A stretch of DNA of 8,244 nt from an uncultured Pseudomonadota bacterium (lineage in GTDB: Bacteria; Pseudomonadota; Gammaproteobacteria; Burkholderiales; Thiobacillaceae): assembly GCA_903918705.1 (NCBI GenBank), contig CAIXFP010000151.1:1-8244 (forward strand), given 5' to 3'. The notes beneath the pieces are model-generated. The model searched no databases and had not been told where the DNA came from. It worked only from the letters and a program-made list of their open reading frames with translations. Position numbers and translations under genes: made by a program. Shown here one piece after another: positions 7,219-8,244 of the stretch (positions are counted from its first letter, which is position 1; every line of letters begins with the position of its first letter).

Positions 7219-7275
7219 AAGTTGTGCCGGTTGCATCCGGCGGGAAAGGTGCCGGCGGGATGCCGGCGCCAGGGT

Positions 7276-7707
7276 TCAGCGGCTGGCGCAGGAAGTTTCG
7301 CCGCGCCGCAATACCACCGGCTCGATCGCGGCCGGGGAATCGCGCCGCTTGAGATACAGCGCGGCCAGTCCGAGGCCACACAGACCGCCTGCCACCGCGC
7401 CGAGTTCCCCGGCCCAGTGCTGCCCCAGGGCGGCGCAGGCCAGCAACAGCACGAGCGGCAGGATGTAGCCGGCCAGGGCGGCGGCGAACAGGGCGCCATC
7501 CGGCAGGCCAACCACCACGGCTTCGCCGGGCTGGGCGCCGATGGGGTTGTCCACCCGGAATTCCGGCTCTTCGGCGTGCAATACCCGGGCGAACAAAGAG
7601 TTGCCGCAGCCCTTGCCGCCGCAGGCGCCGCAGGAGGCAGGCGCGACGCTCACCACCCAGGCGCTGGCGCCTTCGACGCGGGTGATGCGGGCGGGGGATT
7701 CGATCAT
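7276..7707 (-). CDS. rseC: RseC/MucC family membrane protein
   Basis: This encodes 143 residues. The N-terminal part has the family's cysteine cluster, SCGACGGKGCG, with Cys26, Cys29 and Cys34. Next is a small beta-rich region (about 40-70; GEAVVVGLPDGAL), then two transmembrane helices (about 72-94 and 102-119) and a short basic tail (LKRRD onwards). Length and topology fit RseC/MucC, an inner-membrane protein that modulates the sigma-E anti-sigma system and, in some bacteria, is linked to the SoxR-reducing complex. The tail ends TSCASR, giving an additional Cys140. The start at 7707 has GGGAG about 9 nt upstream; that site falls within the REP-like palindrome next to the gene. It sits between rseB and mucD on the same strand. 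Confidence 0.93.
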   Translation of the reverse strand: MIESPARITRVEGASAWVVSVAPASCGACGGKGCGNSLFARVLHAEEPEFRVDNPIGAQPGEAVVVGLPDGALFAAALAGYILPLVLLLACAALGQHWAGELGAVAGGLCGLGLAALYLKRRDSPAAIEPVVLRRGETSCASR

Positions 7708-7714
7708 GCTTCGC

Positions 7715-7816
7715 TCCCCCGTTTTCCCAAGGGGGTCGGGGGGAGGATTGTCACTCGCGGCGACCAGGCACCGGTCGCCCCATACCCCGCGATCCCCCTT
7801 GGTAAAAGGGGGAGGT
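7715..7816. repeat. REP-like inverted pair of palindromes between rseB and rseC
   Basis: Two copies of a palindromic unit of about 24 bp face each other. Copy 1 (7715-7737, + strand) has the stem CCCCC at 7716-7720 with GGGGG at 7731-7735. Copy 2 (7792-7814, read on the - strand) has CCCCC at 7812-7808 with GGGGG at 7798-7794. Read in the same sense, the copies differ at only about three positions (loops GTTTTCCCAA and TTTTACCAA). Between them lies another hairpin, GGCGACC at 7759-7765 with GGTCGCC at 7773-7779 around a 7-nt loop. The layout resembles a REPIN/BIME. It fills nearly all of the 121-bp gap in what is usually a compact operon and reaches into the rseC ribosome binding site, so an effect on downstream mRNA stability or translation is possible (inference). 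Confidence 0.65.
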
Positions 7817-7828
7817 TGCCGGCCGCCC

Positions 7829-8244
7829 TCATTTCTTCGGTTCCAGCCCGGCGGCGATGGTTTCCACCGCCGGCCAGGGGGCGTCGCCCAGAACGGTGGC
7901 CTGGTAATCGCCCACCTGGCGCCGGATCAGGTTGACCATGCCGTGCTTGCTCTCCCCCTTGAGGGTTTCCACCGGCTTGTTGGAAGGCGCGAGGAAGAGG
8001 GAGATGTTGGTGAGGCCGTCGCTGAATACCCAGTGTTCCACCTCGCCCACCGTGTTGGGCAGATGTCGCCGGAGGGCGGCGATGCGGGTATAGCCGGGCG
8101 GCACGCTCTTGGCGACAATGTGCTCTACCCCCACGGGATAAGCCGCCTCGGGCATGGCCGGCAGGCTAGCGGAGTCGTTGAATTTCGTCGCGACACCGAT
8201 CTTGAGTTCGGCGAAGGCGTATTGCATCAGCGGCTGGTTGTTGC
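7829..8244 (-). CDS. rseB: RseB/MucB sigma-E regulator, C-terminal part (5' end outside window)
   Basis: The frame runs in from the right edge, and 137 C-terminal residues are visible (NNQPLMQYAFAE... to ...AAGLEPKK), so the in-frame ATG at 8227 is internal rather than a start. The segment corresponds to the C-terminal domain of RseB/MucB: VPPGYTRI, then VEHWVFSDGLTNISLFLA, with the beta strands typical of the family, and a late VLGDAPWPAVETIAAGL helix near the end. RseB is periplasmic, binds the anti-sigma factor RseA to shield it from DegS, and releases it on sensing displaced lipopolysaccharide or envelope damage. rseC follows after 121 bp. The signal peptide and the N-terminal LolA-like domain are outside the window. 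Confidence 0.92.
   Translation of the reverse strand, partial: NNQPLMQYAFAELKIGVATKFNDSASLPAMPEAAYPVGVEHIVAKSVPPGYTRIAALRRHLPNTVGEVEHWVFSDGLTNISLFLAPSNKPVETLKGESKHGMVNLIRRQVGDYQATVLGDAPWPAVETIAAGLEPKK

Noticed and set aside
7230..7275. GCCGGC-rich repeats in the rseC-mucD gap as a hairpin.
   Set aside because: The short GCCGGC words are self-complementary and common at this GC content; no single extended stem stands out.
6052..7935. A 627-residue open frame on the + strand opposite mucD and rseC.
   Set aside because: It is His/Gly/Val-rich, has no signal or domain, and mirrors the codon bias of well-identified genes on the other strand. It also crosses two gene boundaries, so it is a GC-rich antisense shadow.

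Overview
The window looks like chromosomal DNA of a GC-rich betaproteobacterium. The evidence is high GC at third codon positions, the rseB-rseC-mucD arrangement of the sigma-E (rpoE) envelope-stress locus, an HD-GYP signalling protein, and an exported beta-helix protein paired with a FecR-domain protein. A Rhodocyclales/Nitrosomonadales-type host is my inference from overall gene flavour. No marker in the window settles the genus.

Layout. (1) 1-2322, + strand: the C-terminal 773 residues of a very large repetitive exported protein (adhesin or filamentous-haemagglutinin-like beta-helix), cut by the left edge. (2) 2285-3034, + strand: a periplasmic FecR-domain protein whose start lies inside the end of the adhesin gene. 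(3) 3051-5219, - strand: a 722-residue receiver-GAF-HD-GYP protein, convergent with the FecR gene and 16 bp from it. Its receiver domain has lost every canonical phosphorylation residue, while the HD-GYP motifs are intact. (4) 5220-5297: an AT-richer gap that probably holds the promoter of that regulator. (5) 5298-5800, + strand: remains of two adjacent genes that I recognise as the 3' end of eboE and the 5' end of eboF (ebo metabolite-trafficking cluster). They are truncated at both ends and carry at least two frameshifts. (6) 5824-8244, - strand: mucD/degP, rseC and the C-terminal part of rseB, read in the order rseB-rseC-mucD, with a REP-like pair of inverted palindromes between rseB and rseC.

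How the parts work together. rseB-rseC-mucD is the periplasmic sensing and quality-control arm of the sigma-E response: RseB binds the anti-sigma factor and senses lipid or envelope damage, RseC is a membrane protein of the same operon, and MucD/DegP degrades or refolds damaged periplasmic proteins. The adhesin and FecR genes form an independent surface-structure unit. The HD-GYP protein probably hydrolyses cyclic-di-GMP, a messenger that commonly governs adhesin and biofilm expression, but a link to the neighbouring adhesin is only positional.

The most unusual items are the decayed ebo two-gene relic next to mucD, the pseudo-receiver (His in place of the phospho-accepting Asp) on an otherwise intact HD-GYP enzyme, the inverted palindrome pair interrupting the rse operon, and a single cysteine at the extreme C-terminus of an otherwise cysteine-free adhesin. 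I see no clearly new multi-gene system, CRISPR array, tRNA or rRNA, insertion sequence or prophage.
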